Shown in pieces: positions 24,747 through 33,406 of a stretch of 64,000 bases of DNA. Position 1 is the stretch's first letter; every line of letters starts with the position of its first letter. The DNA lies in contig NZ_JPYO01000042.1 of assembly GCF_000757485.1 (NCBI RefSeq), positions 1,032,707 through 1,096,706 on the forward strand, in the 5' to 3' direction. The translations under genes were made by a program, and so were the position numbers. The stretch comes from Achromobacter sp. RTa. Its GTDB lineage: Bacteria; Pseudomonadota; Gammaproteobacteria; Burkholderiales; Burkholderiaceae_B. Under the pieces are notes generated by a model, which was not told the origin of the DNA, did not search any database, and saw nothing but the letters and a program-made list of their open reading frames with translations.

Positions 24747-26108
24747 TCAAAGGCGCTTGAGATAGCGGCCGCCGGGGTTCGCGCGCGCTGCCTCGGTGAT
24801 GCGGCCGTCCAGCGCCACGGTGCGCCCGCGCACCAGCGTGCGCACGGGCCAGCCCTTCAGGGTCATGCCCTCGTAGGGCGAGTAGTCGGAGTTCGATTCC
24901 AGGGCGGCGGGATCGACGGTGCGCTCCAGGTCGGGATCGACGAGCACCAGGTCGGCATCCTTGCCGATCTCGATGCTGCCCTTGGTCGGCATGCGGTAGA
25001 TGCGGGCGGAATTCCCGGCGCTGACCTGCATCAGGGTCTCCAACGGCACGCCGCGGCGGTGATAGCCCTCGTGCAGCAGGATGGGCAGCATGAGGCCCGT
25101 TCCGGGGAAGCCGTTGCTCGCGGCCCAGATGTCGGTGTCCTTGGTGGCGCGCTTGCGCGGCACGTGATCGGTGCCGATGGTGGTGATGGACCCGTCCAGC
25201 ACGCCTTCCCACATGGCGTCCACGTCGCCCTGCCCCCGCACCGGCGGGTTCACTTTGGCGTAGGTGCCGGCCGGCGATTCGTCGTTCAGGAACAGGTAGT
25301 GCGGGCAGGTTTCGACGTAGATGGGCGGCGCGTCGGGCGTGCGCCGGTGGCGCCGCGCCTCGTTCAGCGCTTCGCGGCTGCTCAGGTGCACGATGTTGAC
25401 CGCGGCGCCGGTCTTGGCCGCGAAGTAGCACACGCGATGCACGTTCTCGGCTTCCAGGAAATCCGGGCTTTGCTCGTTCCAGGCCTTCAGGTCGTCGCGT
25501 CCGGCGGCGCGCAGGGGATCGCGCAGCACGGGAATCACTTCCACGTTCTCGCAATGCACGCCCATGATCGCGCCCGGGATCGCGGCGGTGGCGCGCAGCG
25601 CCGAATACAGCAGCCCGTCGTCGATATCCGTAAAACCCTTGGACAGCCCGGCGGCGCCCTTGTACATCATGTAGAGCTTATAGGACGACACGCCGAACCG
25701 GCGCGAGATCTCGTCCAGCGTTTCCACGTGCAGGTTGCTGGTGATGCCGAAATGGAAACCGAAGTCCACGCAGCTTTGCGACAGCGCGCGGTCGCGCAGC
25801 TTGTCGAACGATTCGCGGATGTCCGCGGAACGGTGGAACGACAGCACGGTGGTGGTGCCGCCCAAGGCGGCGAAGCGCGACTCCGTCTCGAAATCGGTTT
25901 CCGGCGAACCGAAGCCGAAATGCACGTGCGGATCGATCAGGCCGGGCAGTACCCACAGCCCCTGGCAATCGATGGTCTCCCGGGCCTCCAGCGGCGTGCC
26001 CGGCTCGGCAATGATGGCGATGCGGCCGTCGATGACGCCCAGCACGCCCTCGGTCAGGCCCTGCTGCGGCAGCAGCAGCCTTGCGTTGGTCAATAGCAGA
26101 TCCAGCAT
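24747..26108 (-). CDS. Dihydropyrimidinase/hydantoinase-like amidohydrolase
   Basis: A 453-residue cyclic-amide hydrolase of the amidohydrolase superfamily. DPHVHFG supplies metal ligands His61 and His63, SSYKLYMMYKG the Lys144 that is carbamylated to bridge two metals, then GVHCENVEV, NIVHLSS and the catalytic Asp in IGTDHVPR. The spacing fits D-hydantoinases and allantoinases rather than pyrimidine dihydroorotase. It starts the minus-strand operon with the isochorismatase-like amidase and CobW GTPase. Together a hydantoinase plus carbamoylase-type route for a cyclic ureide or imide is suggested; the real substrate is unknown. Confidence 0.87.
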   Translation of the reverse strand: MLDLLLTNARLLLPQQGLTEGVLGVIDGRIAIIAEPGTPLEARETIDCQGLWVLPGLIDPHVHFGFGSPETDFETESRFAALGGTTTVLSFHRSADIRESFDKLRDRALSQSCVDFGFHFGITSNLHVETLDEISRRFGVSSYKLYMMYKGAAGLSKGFTDIDDGLLYSALRATAAIPGAIMGVHCENVEVIPVLRDPLRAAGRDDLKAWNEQSPDFLEAENVHRVCYFAAKTGAAVNIVHLSSREALNEARRHRRTPDAPPIYVETCPHYLFLNDESPAGTYAKVNPPVRGQGDVDAMWEGVLDGSITTIGTDHVPRKRATKDTDIWAASNGFPGTGLMLPILLHEGYHRRGVPLETLMQVSAGNSARIYRMPTKGSIEIGKDADLVLVDPDLERTVDPAALESNSDYSPYEGMTLKGWPVRTLVRGRTVALDGRITEAARANPGGRYLKRL

Positions 26109-26138
26109 GATTTCATTTTTCCCGAGAGATGCGCGTTG

Positions 26139-28874
26139 TCAGCAATGCGCCGCATTCGCGGCCGCCGTTTCGTTCAAAAAGGAATTGAGGACGCTGGAAG
26201 GAATCCCGCCCTCGGCCATGAGCTTGCGTTCGGCATGCGTGAGAACCTGGGCATGGACCTGGAAGCGGATGCGGCGCTCGCCGTCCTCCGCCTCCACCTC
26301 GATGGGCTCGCCCTTAAGCACGCCGTTCTCCACGTTGGCGAAACTCAGAAGCTCGGCGCCGGTCAGGCCCAGCTGGCGCCAGCCCTGCCCCGGCGCGAAC
26401 GCCAGCGGCAATACGCCCATCCCCACCAGGTTGGCGCGGTGGATGCGCTCGAAGGACTCCGCGATCACCGCGCGCACGCCCAGGAGCGCCGACCCCTTGG
26501 CGGCCCAGTCGCGGCTGCTGCCCATGCCGTAATCCCTGCCCGCCAGAATGATGCTGGCCTCGCCGGCATCGCGATAGGCGTGCGCGGCATCGACCACCGC
26601 CATGCGCCCGCCGTCCGGATAATGGACCGTCACGCCGCCCTCCACGCCCGGTACCAAGGCATTCTTGATGCGGATGTTGGCGAAGGTCGCCCGCGTCATG
26701 ACGTGATGGTTGCAGCGGCGCGCAACATAGGTGTTGAAGTCGCGCGGCGTCACTCCCCGCTCCAGCAGGTATCGGCCCGCCGGGGTGTCGGCCGGAATCT
26801 CGCCACTGGGCGAAATATGGTCGGTGGTCAGGGAGTCGCCGAATGCCGCGAGCACGCGTCCGCGCGCCAGGCTGGCGGCCAGGTCGGCCAGGGCGTCGCG
26901 TCCCGGCCGCGCCTTGAAGAACGGCGGCTCCACTAGGTACTGCGAGTCCGGGTCCCAGGGAAAGCGCAACCCCGAGGGGGCTCCCAGATCGCGCCAGATC
27001 GCGCTATCGAGGCTGGCGGGATCGTAGACTTCCGCGAACAGCGCCGGATCCGAGGCCAAGGGCAACAAGGCGGCGATCTCATCCTGGGTGGGCCAGACGT
27101 CGCGCAGATAGACCGGCGCGCCGTCCGTGCCCGGGCCCAGCGGCTCGCGCTCGAAATCGATATCGATGCGGCCTGCCAGCGCGTACAGCACCACCATCGC
27201 GGGAGAACCGATGTAGTTGGCGCGCAGCAGCTTGTGGATACGCCCCTCGAAATTTCGGTTTCCCGACAGCACCGCCGCCGCCACCAGACCGCCCTCGGCG
27301 ATGGCATCGGCCATCGCCGGTTCCAGCGGGCCCGATTTGCCGCCGCAGGTGGTGCAGCCGTAGCCGATCACGTGAAACCCCTGCGCCTGCAACGGCGCCA
27401 GCAGACCCGCGGACTCCAGGTAACGGGTAACGGCGCGCGAGCCCGGCGCGAGCGAGCGCTTGATCCAGGACGGCGGCGTCAGGCCGAGCGCCAGCGCCTT
27501 CTTCGCCACTAGGCCGGCGGCCAGCATCACGCCCGGATTGGAAGTGTTGGTGCAAGAGGTGATGGCCGCCAGCGCCACCGAGCCATGGCCTGCGGCGTCG
27601 CGGCGAGGCGGATACGCGGCCACGGCGGCTGCGGCCACCCCGAAGCCGCCCTCGGCGACGGGCTCGGCCAGGCGGCGGCGGAAATCCGCCGCGACGTCGC
27701 CAGCGTCCATGCGGTCTTGCGGACGGCGCGGACCGGCCACGCTGGGGCGAGCTGCCGACAAGTCGATCTCGATTACGCGGCTGTAGGTCGGCACCGCATC
27801 GCCGGCGTCCCGCCACAGCTGGTTGGCGCGCGCGTAGGCGTCGATCAGCGCCAGCTGCTCGTCATCGCGCCCGGTGATGCGGGCGTAGTCCAACGTGCGT
27901 GCATCGATCGGAAAGAAGCCGCAGGTGGCTCCGTATTCCGGCGCCATGTTGGCGATGGTGGCGCGCTCGGGCACGCTGAGCGCCGCCACCGCGGGGCCGA
28001 AAAATTCCACCATGCTGCCCACCACTCCCGCGGCACGCAATTGCTGCGTGATCAGCAAGGCCGCGTCCGTGGTAAGCGCTGGCGCCTCGATGGCTCCATG
28101 CAGCCGCACCCCGACGACTTCCGGGATGGGAAAGGTATACGCGTGCCCGAGCAGGGCCGCTTCGGCGTCGATGCCGCCCACGCCCCAACCCAGCACCCCC
28201 AGCGCGTTGACCATAGGCGTGTGCGAATCGCCGCCGATCACGAAATCGGGATAGGCCCATTCGCCGTCCGGCCGGACCTGCCGCGCCACGACTGGCGCCA
28301 GATACTCCAGATTCACCTGATGGATGATGCCGATGCCCGGCGTGATGACGCGCAAGCCCTTGTAGGCCTGCTGCGCCCATTTCAGGAAGCGATAGCGTTC
28401 GTCGTTGCGTTCGAACTCGCGGCGCAGGTTGCGCTGCACCGCGTTGGTATCGCCCCAGTGATCGACCTGCAGGGAATGGTCGACGATGAGGTCGACGGGA
28501 ATGCGGGTATCCACTTGCGCGGCATCGCCGCCAGCTAGGGCCACGGCATCGCGCAGGGCCGCGAGGTCCTGCAATACGGGCAAGCCGCTGGAGTCGGGCA
28601 GGATCACGCGGGCCACGTGCAGCGGCAGATCGGCGCCCAGGTACTCGCGCCAGTCCCACAGCCTGCCGATCTCTTCCTCCGTGACGGCCGCCCCCCACGC
28701 GCGGTGCCGCAGGAGATTCTCCAGCAGCACGCGGATGACATAGGGATACGCGCGGAGGTCACGGCCGGCGGCCCGGGCGGATTCGGACAGGTCCGCGTAG
28801 CGCAGCGCCCTGCCGCGACAGGATAAAGACTGGATCATGGCAGCAGTAATCGGGAAAATCTCAACTGGTCCCAT
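26139..28874 (-). CDS. acnA: Aconitate hydratase, AcnA type
   Basis: A 911-residue aconitase of the AcnA/IRP branch. The three [4Fe-4S] ligands are Cys441 (SCTNTSNP), Cys507 and Cys510 (GYGCTTC); substrate-site segments VIGGDSHTP, GDSLTTDHISP and YGMGSSRDWAAKG are intact. After GYGCTTC the usual I-G-N-S-G-P reads GGKSGP, a departure near the active site. The ATG at 28874 has GGAGG seven bases upstream. It faces a GntR regulator and an isocitrate-lyase-family enzyme, so it may hydrate/dehydrate a substituted citrate or be the regulated aconitase of the region; true citrate activity is also possible. Confidence 0.9.
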   Translation of the reverse strand: MGPVEIFPITAAMIQSLSCRGRALRYADLSESARAAGRDLRAYPYVIRVLLENLLRHRAWGAAVTEEEIGRLWDWREYLGADLPLHVARVILPDSSGLPVLQDLAALRDAVALAGGDAAQVDTRIPVDLIVDHSLQVDHWGDTNAVQRNLRREFERNDERYRFLKWAQQAYKGLRVITPGIGIIHQVNLEYLAPVVARQVRPDGEWAYPDFVIGGDSHTPMVNALGVLGWGVGGIDAEAALLGHAYTFPIPEVVGVRLHGAIEAPALTTDAALLITQQLRAAGVVGSMVEFFGPAVAALSVPERATIANMAPEYGATCGFFPIDARTLDYARITGRDDEQLALIDAYARANQLWRDAGDAVPTYSRVIEIDLSAARPSVAGPRRPQDRMDAGDVAADFRRRLAEPVAEGGFGVAAAAVAAYPPRRDAAGHGSVALAAITSCTNTSNPGVMLAAGLVAKKALALGLTPPSWIKRSLAPGSRAVTRYLESAGLLAPLQAQGFHVIGYGCTTCGGKSGPLEPAMADAIAEGGLVAAAVLSGNRNFEGRIHKLLRANYIGSPAMVVLYALAGRIDIDFEREPLGPGTDGAPVYLRDVWPTQDEIAALLPLASDPALFAEVYDPASLDSAIWRDLGAPSGLRFPWDPDSQYLVEPPFFKARPGRDALADLAASLARGRVLAAFGDSLTTDHISPSGEIPADTPAGRYLLERGVTPRDFNTYVARRCNHHVMTRATFANIRIKNALVPGVEGGVTVHYPDGGRMAVVDAAHAYRDAGEASIILAGRDYGMGSSRDWAAKGSALLGVRAVIAESFERIHRANLVGMGVLPLAFAPGQGWRQLGLTGAELLSFANVENGVLKGEPIEVEAEDGERRIRFQVHAQVLTHAERKLMAEGGIPSSVLNSFLNETAAANAAHC

Positions 28875-28894
28875 CTTACGGCCTCCAAAAACTT

Positions 28895-29138
28895 AGTGTC
28901 AACACTATTGGCACTCAACCAAAGATCCGATTATGGACAAATCAATGTAGTTTGCCGCCTTTCCTATTAAGTGTAGATTGATGAACTCGCCCATCCTCCT
29001 AGGGAAAACCCGTGTGAATCGCCGATAAAGTAGCTTTTCGCCCTTTGCCAACGCGATCACGGCAGGGCATTTCGACAAAACATCTCAACTCCAAAAGAGT
29101 TGACACTTTTAAGATCCCTTTGATAGGCTGTCAACACT
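28895..29138. promoter_or_regulatory. Divergent acnA/gntR promoter with three TGTCAACACT sites
   Basis: The gap holds a palindromic AGTGT-CA-ACACT at 28895-28906, just upstream of the acnA ribosome binding site, AGTTGACACT at 29098-29107 (the same half site inverted), and CTGTCAACACT at 29128-29138, ending directly at the ATG of the GntR gene. The middle site contains TTGACA (29100-29105), which with TAGGCT 18 bases on makes a promoter whose start point would be almost at the gntR ATG. Repression of both units and self-control by the GntR protein is inferred. Confidence 0.6.
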
Positions 29139-29861
29139 ATGAACACCTCCACGCCCTCCATCGCCACCAAGGAAGACGCCTCCGGCCCTCTGGCCGACGT
29201 GGTGTTCGGCCGGGTGCTGGATGCGATCTACCAGGGGCGGCTGGCTCCGGGCAGCGTTATCAACGAAGTGGCGCTGGCACAGGAATTCGGCGTCAGCCGC
29301 GGCCCCGTGCGCGAAGCCGTACGCCGCTTGCAGGGCATTCAGCTGGTCACGCGCGAGCCCTACATCAAGGCACGCGTGGTGACGTTGTCGGCAGAGTCCG
29401 CGCTGGAACTTTTCCAGATGCGCATGGCGCTGGAAGGCGTGGCCTGCAACCTGGCCACGCGCCGCATGAGCGACGAGGAAATCGCACAGTTGCTGGTCGA
29501 GCTGGAGCAGGATCGCCAGCGCCGCCTCGAAGCCGCCAACGGCGGCGCGCCCGCTCCGCGGGTGTTCGACTTCCATGAACGCATCGTGCGGGCCAGCGGC
29601 AATACCCGCATCGTCAACGCCCTTTGCGGCGATCTCTATCACCTGTTGCGCGTCTACCGCCGGCATTCCGGCACCGTGCTTGAACGCAAGGACGACGCCT
29701 ACGCCGAACACTGGCAGATCCTGCGCGCCATCCGCGCGCGCGACGCCGAGCTGGCGGAATCGCTCATGCGGTCGCACATCGAACGCGCGGCGCAACACCT
29801 GTTTGAACATCTGGCAGAAGGGGCGTCCGGCATCGCCGGGCACCCCGTCACGGCCGCCTAA
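29139..29861 (+). CDS. GntR-family regulator, FCD type
   Basis: A 240-residue regulator. Winged helix: VVFGRVLDAIYQGRLAPG, then LAQEFGVSRGPVREAVRRLQ and the wing ending ARVVTLS (residues about 21-88); the FCD domain has FDFHERIVRASGNTRI, a typical ligand/metal-site helix. Its ATG at 29139 has no good Shine-Dalgarno sequence, and a -10-like TAGGCT lies nine bases upstream, so the mRNA may be nearly leaderless. An operator half abuts the start codon. It is divergent from acnA and heads the plus-strand operon of lyase, two dehydrogenases and Bug receptor. Confidence 0.9.
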   Translation: MNTSTPSIATKEDASGPLADVVFGRVLDAIYQGRLAPGSVINEVALAQEFGVSRGPVREAVRRLQGIQLVTREPYIKARVVTLSAESALELFQMRMALEGVACNLATRRMSDEEIAQLLVELEQDRQRRLEAANGGAPAPRVFDFHERIVRASGNTRIVNALCGDLYHLLRVYRRHSGTVLERKDDAYAEHWQILRAIRARDAELAESLMRSHIERAAQHLFEHLAEGASGIAGHPVTAA

Positions 29862-29882
29862 CGCCCTTTGGAGCAGCACGAC

Positions 29883-30779
29883 ATGAACAACCCGCGCAAC
29901 CAGTTCCGGCAATTGCTGAAGAACGAACCCTTCATCGTCTCCCCTGGGGTCTACGATGGATACAGCATCCGCCTGGTCCAGGCCGCGGGATTCAAGACCG
30001 CCTGCACCAGCGGCGCGGCCGTGTCGAACGCGCTGCTGGGTATCGCCGACATCGGCGTGATGGGGTTGGCGGAGAACGTCACGCATTGCCGCCACCTGGC
30101 GCGCTCCGTTTCCATCCCGCTCACCGCCGACGCGGATACCGGCTACGGCAATCCGGTGAACGTCTACCACACGGTGCAGATGTTCGAGGAAGCCGGCGTC
30201 GCGGGCATCAACCTGGAAGACCAGGTCAGCCCCAAGCGCTGCGGCCACATGCCCGGCAAGGATGTCGTCAGCGAAGCCGAGATGGTCAAGAAAATCGAGG
30301 CCGCCTGCCTGGCGCGGCGCGACGACGATTTCGTCATCATCGCCCGCACCGACTCGCTCGCCCTCGAAGGTATCGAAGGCGCGGTCAAGCGCGCGCGCGC
30401 CTACGCCCGGGCCGGCGCCGACATGCTGTTCCCCGACGCGGTGCGCTCCGAGGACGACATCAAGCGCCTGGTGGACGCCGCGGGTATCCCGGTCAGCATC
30501 AACATGGGCTTCGGGATCCGCAACCGGCCCACCACGCCGCTGATTCCGCTGCCGCGCCTGAAGGAAATCGGCGTCAAGCGCGTCAGCCTGCCGCGCATGT
30601 TGCCGGCGGCCGCCATCTACGGCATGCGCCAGGCCCTGCAGGTCATGCAAGGCGTGGTCGCCACCGGCGTGCCGGCGGACCGTCCCGACCTGCTCGTGGG
30701 CATCGAAGACATCATGGAACTGATGGGCTACGAGCAAATGCGAGCCATGGAAAAGCGCCTCACCACGCTGGACGCCTGA
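29883..30779 (+). CDS. Isocitrate lyase/PEP mutase family enzyme
   Basis: A 298-residue TIM-barrel enzyme of the ICL/PEPM superfamily. It has TADADTGYGN (metal-binding aspartates 83 and 85), NLEDQVSPKRCGHMPGK with the catalytic Cys120-Gly-His, and IARTDSLALEG. The KRCGH loop indicates a lyase (2-methylisocitrate, dimethylmalate or oxaloacetate-type substrate) rather than a phosphonate mutase. The ATG at 29883 is preceded by GGAG at nine bases. Beside an aconitase and a GntR gene it may split a branched malate or methylisocitrate-like acid; no methylcitrate synthase is present in the window. Confidence 0.87.
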   Translation: MNNPRNQFRQLLKNEPFIVSPGVYDGYSIRLVQAAGFKTACTSGAAVSNALLGIADIGVMGLAENVTHCRHLARSVSIPLTADADTGYGNPVNVYHTVQMFEEAGVAGINLEDQVSPKRCGHMPGKDVVSEAEMVKKIEAACLARRDDDFVIIARTDSLALEGIEGAVKRARAYARAGADMLFPDAVRSEDDIKRLVDAAGIPVSINMGFGIRNRPTTPLIPLPRLKEIGVKRVSLPRMLPAAAIYGMRQALQVMQGVVATGVPADRPDLLVGIEDIMELMGYEQMRAMEKRLTTLDA

Positions 30780-30789
30780 GTCCGACGCC

Positions 30790-31509
30790 ATGATCGAGCG
30801 TAATGCTGCGGCGCATTGCGTCCTGACGGGCGCGGCGTCCGGAATCGGCCTGGCGCTGGCCAGGCGGCTGCTGGCGGACGGCTGGCGGGTGACGGGCATA
30901 GACATCGCGCCCGCCGCCATCGAGTCCGGCAATCGTTACGCGCACCTGCGGTGCGACCTGTCCGATGCCACCGCCCTGCACAACCTGTGCGCCGGCCTGT
31001 CCGGCTGCGCGCCGACCGCGCTGGTGCATTGCGCCGGCCTGGTGCGCACCGGCGGCGCGCGCGATACGCGCCTGGAAGACGCGGATCTGCTCTGGCGCCT
31101 GCATGGCGCCGCGCCGATCGCGCTGGCCGGGGCGCTGGTTCCGCAGCTGCCCGACGGGCGCGGCCGGATCGTGCTGGTTTCCAGCCGCGCCGTGCTGGGC
31201 CGCTCGCAACGCCTTGCCTATGCCTCGACCAAATCCGCGCAGATCGGCCTGGCGCGCAGCCTGGCAGCCGAGCTGATCGGCCGCGGCATCACGGTCAATG
31301 TCGTCGCGCCGGGCGCGGTCGACACGCCCATGCTGACGGATCCGAAGCGCGGCGCTCCGCCCGGGATCGCGCTGCCGCTAGGCCGCCTGATCACCGCCGA
31401 TGAAGTCGCCGCGACGATCGCCTTTTTCCTGGGCGCGGAAGCCGGCGCCATCACCGGACAGACGCTCTACGTCTGCGGCGGCGCCTCGCTGGGAGCCATG
31501 CCCCTATGA
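30790..31509 (+). CDS. Short-chain dehydrogenase/reductase
   Basis: A 239-residue SDR. The NAD(P) motif LTGAASGIGLALARRLL is at residues 12-28, the serine in VLVSSRAVLG and the catalytic YASTKSA follow. Asp in IDIAPA after the second strand suggests NAD preference. The ATG at 30790 lies 10 bases after the lyase stop, and its stop overlaps the next SDR (ATGA). It probably oxidises a hydroxy acid feeding the lyase reaction; substrate unknown. Confidence 0.88.
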   Translation: MIERNAAAHCVLTGAASGIGLALARRLLADGWRVTGIDIAPAAIESGNRYAHLRCDLSDATALHNLCAGLSGCAPTALVHCAGLVRTGGARDTRLEDADLLWRLHGAAPIALAGALVPQLPDGRGRIVLVSSRAVLGRSQRLAYASTKSAQIGLARSLAAELIGRGITVNVVAPGAVDTPMLTDPKRGAPPGIALPLGRLITADEVAATIAFFLGAEAGAITGQTLYVCGGASLGAMPL

Positions 31510-32279
31510 CCGCCACGCCCTTTCCCACCCTGCACGGCAAGACGGTGATCGTCACCGGCGCGGCCGGCGGCCTCGGCCACGCGATCGCCGCCTCCTGCCT
31601 GCTCGCGGGCGCGCAAGTGGCCCTGCTGGATCGCGACGCCGATATGCTGCTGCGCAGCCGGCAGTCGCTGGCCGACGCGGCCTCGCGCACACTGGCGCTC
31701 GCTTGCGACGTCGCCGACGAAGCCGCCACCCGGACGGCCGTAGAGCAGATCGCCGGGCACTGGGGCGGCATCTACGCGCTGGTGAACAACGCCGCCGCCG
31801 TCACGCCGGGCTGCAAGGTCGCGGACCTGGCGCCCGAACAATGGCGCCAGGCGCTGGACGTGAATCTGACCGGCGCGTGGCTGATGAGCAAGTGGGCCAT
31901 TCCCCACATGGCGCGCGCCGGCGCGGGCGTGGTGCTGAACATCGCATCCCAGCTCGGCAGCGTGGCCGCGCCCGGCCGCGGCGCCTATGGCGCCAGCAAG
32001 GCGGGGCTCATCGCACTGGCGCGCGCCATCGCCGTGGACCATGCGGCCGACGGCATCCGCGCCCTGAGCCTGTCGCCCGGCGCCGTGGCGACCAGCCGCC
32101 TGGCCGCCCGCTACGGCAGCGCGCAGGCCGCAAGCGACGCGCTCGCCGTCAAGTATCCCGCCGGCCGCCTGGGCACCGCCGAAGAAGTCGCCCAGACCGC
32201 AGTTTTCCTGATCAGCGAGGCCGCCTCGTTCATCACGGGCACGGACATTCGTGCCGACGGGGGATACACCGCGATCTAG
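31506..32279 (+). CDS. Short-chain dehydrogenase/reductase
   Basis: A 257-residue classical SDR. It has VTGAAGGLGHAIAASCL near the N-terminus, LDRDAD (Asp favouring NAD), LVNNAAAVTPG, the serine in LNIASQLGSVA and catalytic YGASKAGL, and the C-terminal FITGTDIRADGGYTAI typical of the family. It is the second of two SDRs in the operon and is only distantly similar to the first. Likely acts on the same pathway as the neighbouring lyase. Confidence 0.9.
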   Translation: MTATPFPTLHGKTVIVTGAAGGLGHAIAASCLLAGAQVALLDRDADMLLRSRQSLADAASRTLALACDVADEAATRTAVEQIAGHWGGIYALVNNAAAVTPGCKVADLAPEQWRQALDVNLTGAWLMSKWAIPHMARAGAGVVLNIASQLGSVAAPGRGAYGASKAGLIALARAIAVDHAADGIRALSLSPGAVATSRLAARYGSAQAASDALAVKYPAGRLGTAEEVAQTAVFLISEAASFITGTDIRADGGYTAI

Positions 32280-32338
32280 CGGAGCCGCCGTTTCCTCACG
32301 CAGTGCTTACACCACACACATTACCAGGGGGTTTAGAT

Positions 32339-33364
32339 ATGACTGACTCGTTCACCCACGCCACGGGCGCCGGGGCGCCGCTGCGCACGCGCCGCAAGGT
32401 GCTGGCGCTGCTGGCCTGCGCCGCCGGCATCGCCGCCGCTCCCGCTTTCGGGCAGAGCGCCGACACGTTTCCCTCCCGTCCGGTGACCATCGTGGTTCCG
32501 TTCCCGGCCGGCGGCGCCACCGACATCACCGCCCGTCTCGTGGCGGAAGGCCTGTCCAAGAAGTGGGGCCAGGCGGTCGTCGTCGAAAACAAGCCGGGCG
32601 CGGGCGGCAACGTCGGTTCCGAGTACGTGGCGCGCGCCGCGCCGGACGGCTACACGCTGGTGCTGGGCGTCACCGGCTCGCACGGCATCAATACCTCGCT
32701 CTACAAGAACATGCGCTACGACCCCGTCAAGGACTTCGAGGCCGTCACGCAAGCCACGCTCTATCCGAACGCCATCATCGTCAACAACGACGTGCCGGCC
32801 AACAATCTGCAAGAACTCATCGCCCTGCTGAAAAAGCCCGACGCGCACTACTCGTATGGCTCGGACGGCAATGGCACGGCCTCGCACCTGGGCATGGAAC
32901 TGATCAAGAACCAGGGCAAGTTCGAGATCTCCCACATTCCCTACCGCGGCAGCTCGCCCATGGTGACCGACCTGCTGGGCGGCCAGATCCAGGTGGGCAT
33001 TACCGGCTTGCCCGCGGTGCAGGCCTACGCGAAGAGCGGCAAGCTGAAGATCGTCGCGCTGACCACCGCCGACCGCTTCGCCAGCGCGCCCGACTATCCC
33101 ACGGTTGCCGAACAGGGATTCGCCGGATACGCCGCGCCGCCCTGGTCGGGCTTCTTCGCCCCCAAGGGAACGCCCAAGGCGTTGGTGGAAAAAATCTCGG
33201 CGGACATGCGGGAGGTAATGTCCGATCCCAAGGCGAAGGAGAAAATGATCGCCGCGGGCAGCGAATTCACGCCCTCCACCCCCGCCGAGTTCCAGGCCTT
33301 CGTGCAGAAAGAGATCGCGAAGTGGGCCGAAGCCGTCAAGATCTCCGGCGCCCGCATCGACTGA
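32339..33364 (+). CDS. Bug-family periplasmic substrate-binding receptor (TctC-like)
   Basis: A 341-residue tripartite-tricarboxylate-type receptor. A signal sequence with RRKVLALLACAAG then APAFGQ covers residues 18-38. The mature protein shows the family hallmarks: FPSRPVTIVVPFPAGGATD, ENKPGAGGNVGSEYVARA, PDGYTL and the hydrophobic GGQIQVGITG. Bug proteins bind carboxylates and are greatly expanded in Alcaligenaceae, usually without adjacent TctA/TctB genes, as here. Last gene of the operon with the isocitrate-lyase family enzyme and SDRs, so it probably captures the same acid. Confidence 0.93.
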   Translation: MTDSFTHATGAGAPLRTRRKVLALLACAAGIAAAPAFGQSADTFPSRPVTIVVPFPAGGATDITARLVAEGLSKKWGQAVVVENKPGAGGNVGSEYVARAAPDGYTLVLGVTGSHGINTSLYKNMRYDPVKDFEAVTQATLYPNAIIVNNDVPANNLQELIALLKKPDAHYSYGSDGNGTASHLGMELIKNQGKFEISHIPYRGSSPMVTDLLGGQIQVGITGLPAVQAYAKSGKLKIVALTTADRFASAPDYPTVAEQGFAGYAAPPWSGFFAPKGTPKALVEKISADMREVMSDPKAKEKMIAAGSEFTPSTPAEFQAFVQKEIAKWAEAVKISGARID

Positions 33365-33373
33365 TCCCGGGCA

Positions 33374-33398
33374 GCCAGCCCCGCGTGGCGGGGCTGGC
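33374..33398 (+). terminator. Strong hairpin after the Bug receptor gene
   Basis: GCCAGCCCCGC (33374-33384) and GCGGGGCTGGC (33388-33398) pair over 11 bases around a three-base loop, nine bases past the receptor stop. There is no T tract after it, so it may stabilise the 3' end rather than terminate by itself. Confidence 0.45.
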
Positions 33399-33406
33399 GC
33401 CGTAGA

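Noticed and set aside
23961-26096. Open frame of 711 codons on the plus strand
   Set aside because: Antisense to the isochorismatase-like and dihydropyrimidinase-like genes, which have clear catalytic motifs; composition is that of a shadow frame.
26139-28874. AcnD (methylcitrate dehydratase) identity for the aconitase
   Set aside because: Size and motifs follow AcnA, and prpC and prpF are absent, so it was kept as AcnA-type with uncertain substrate.
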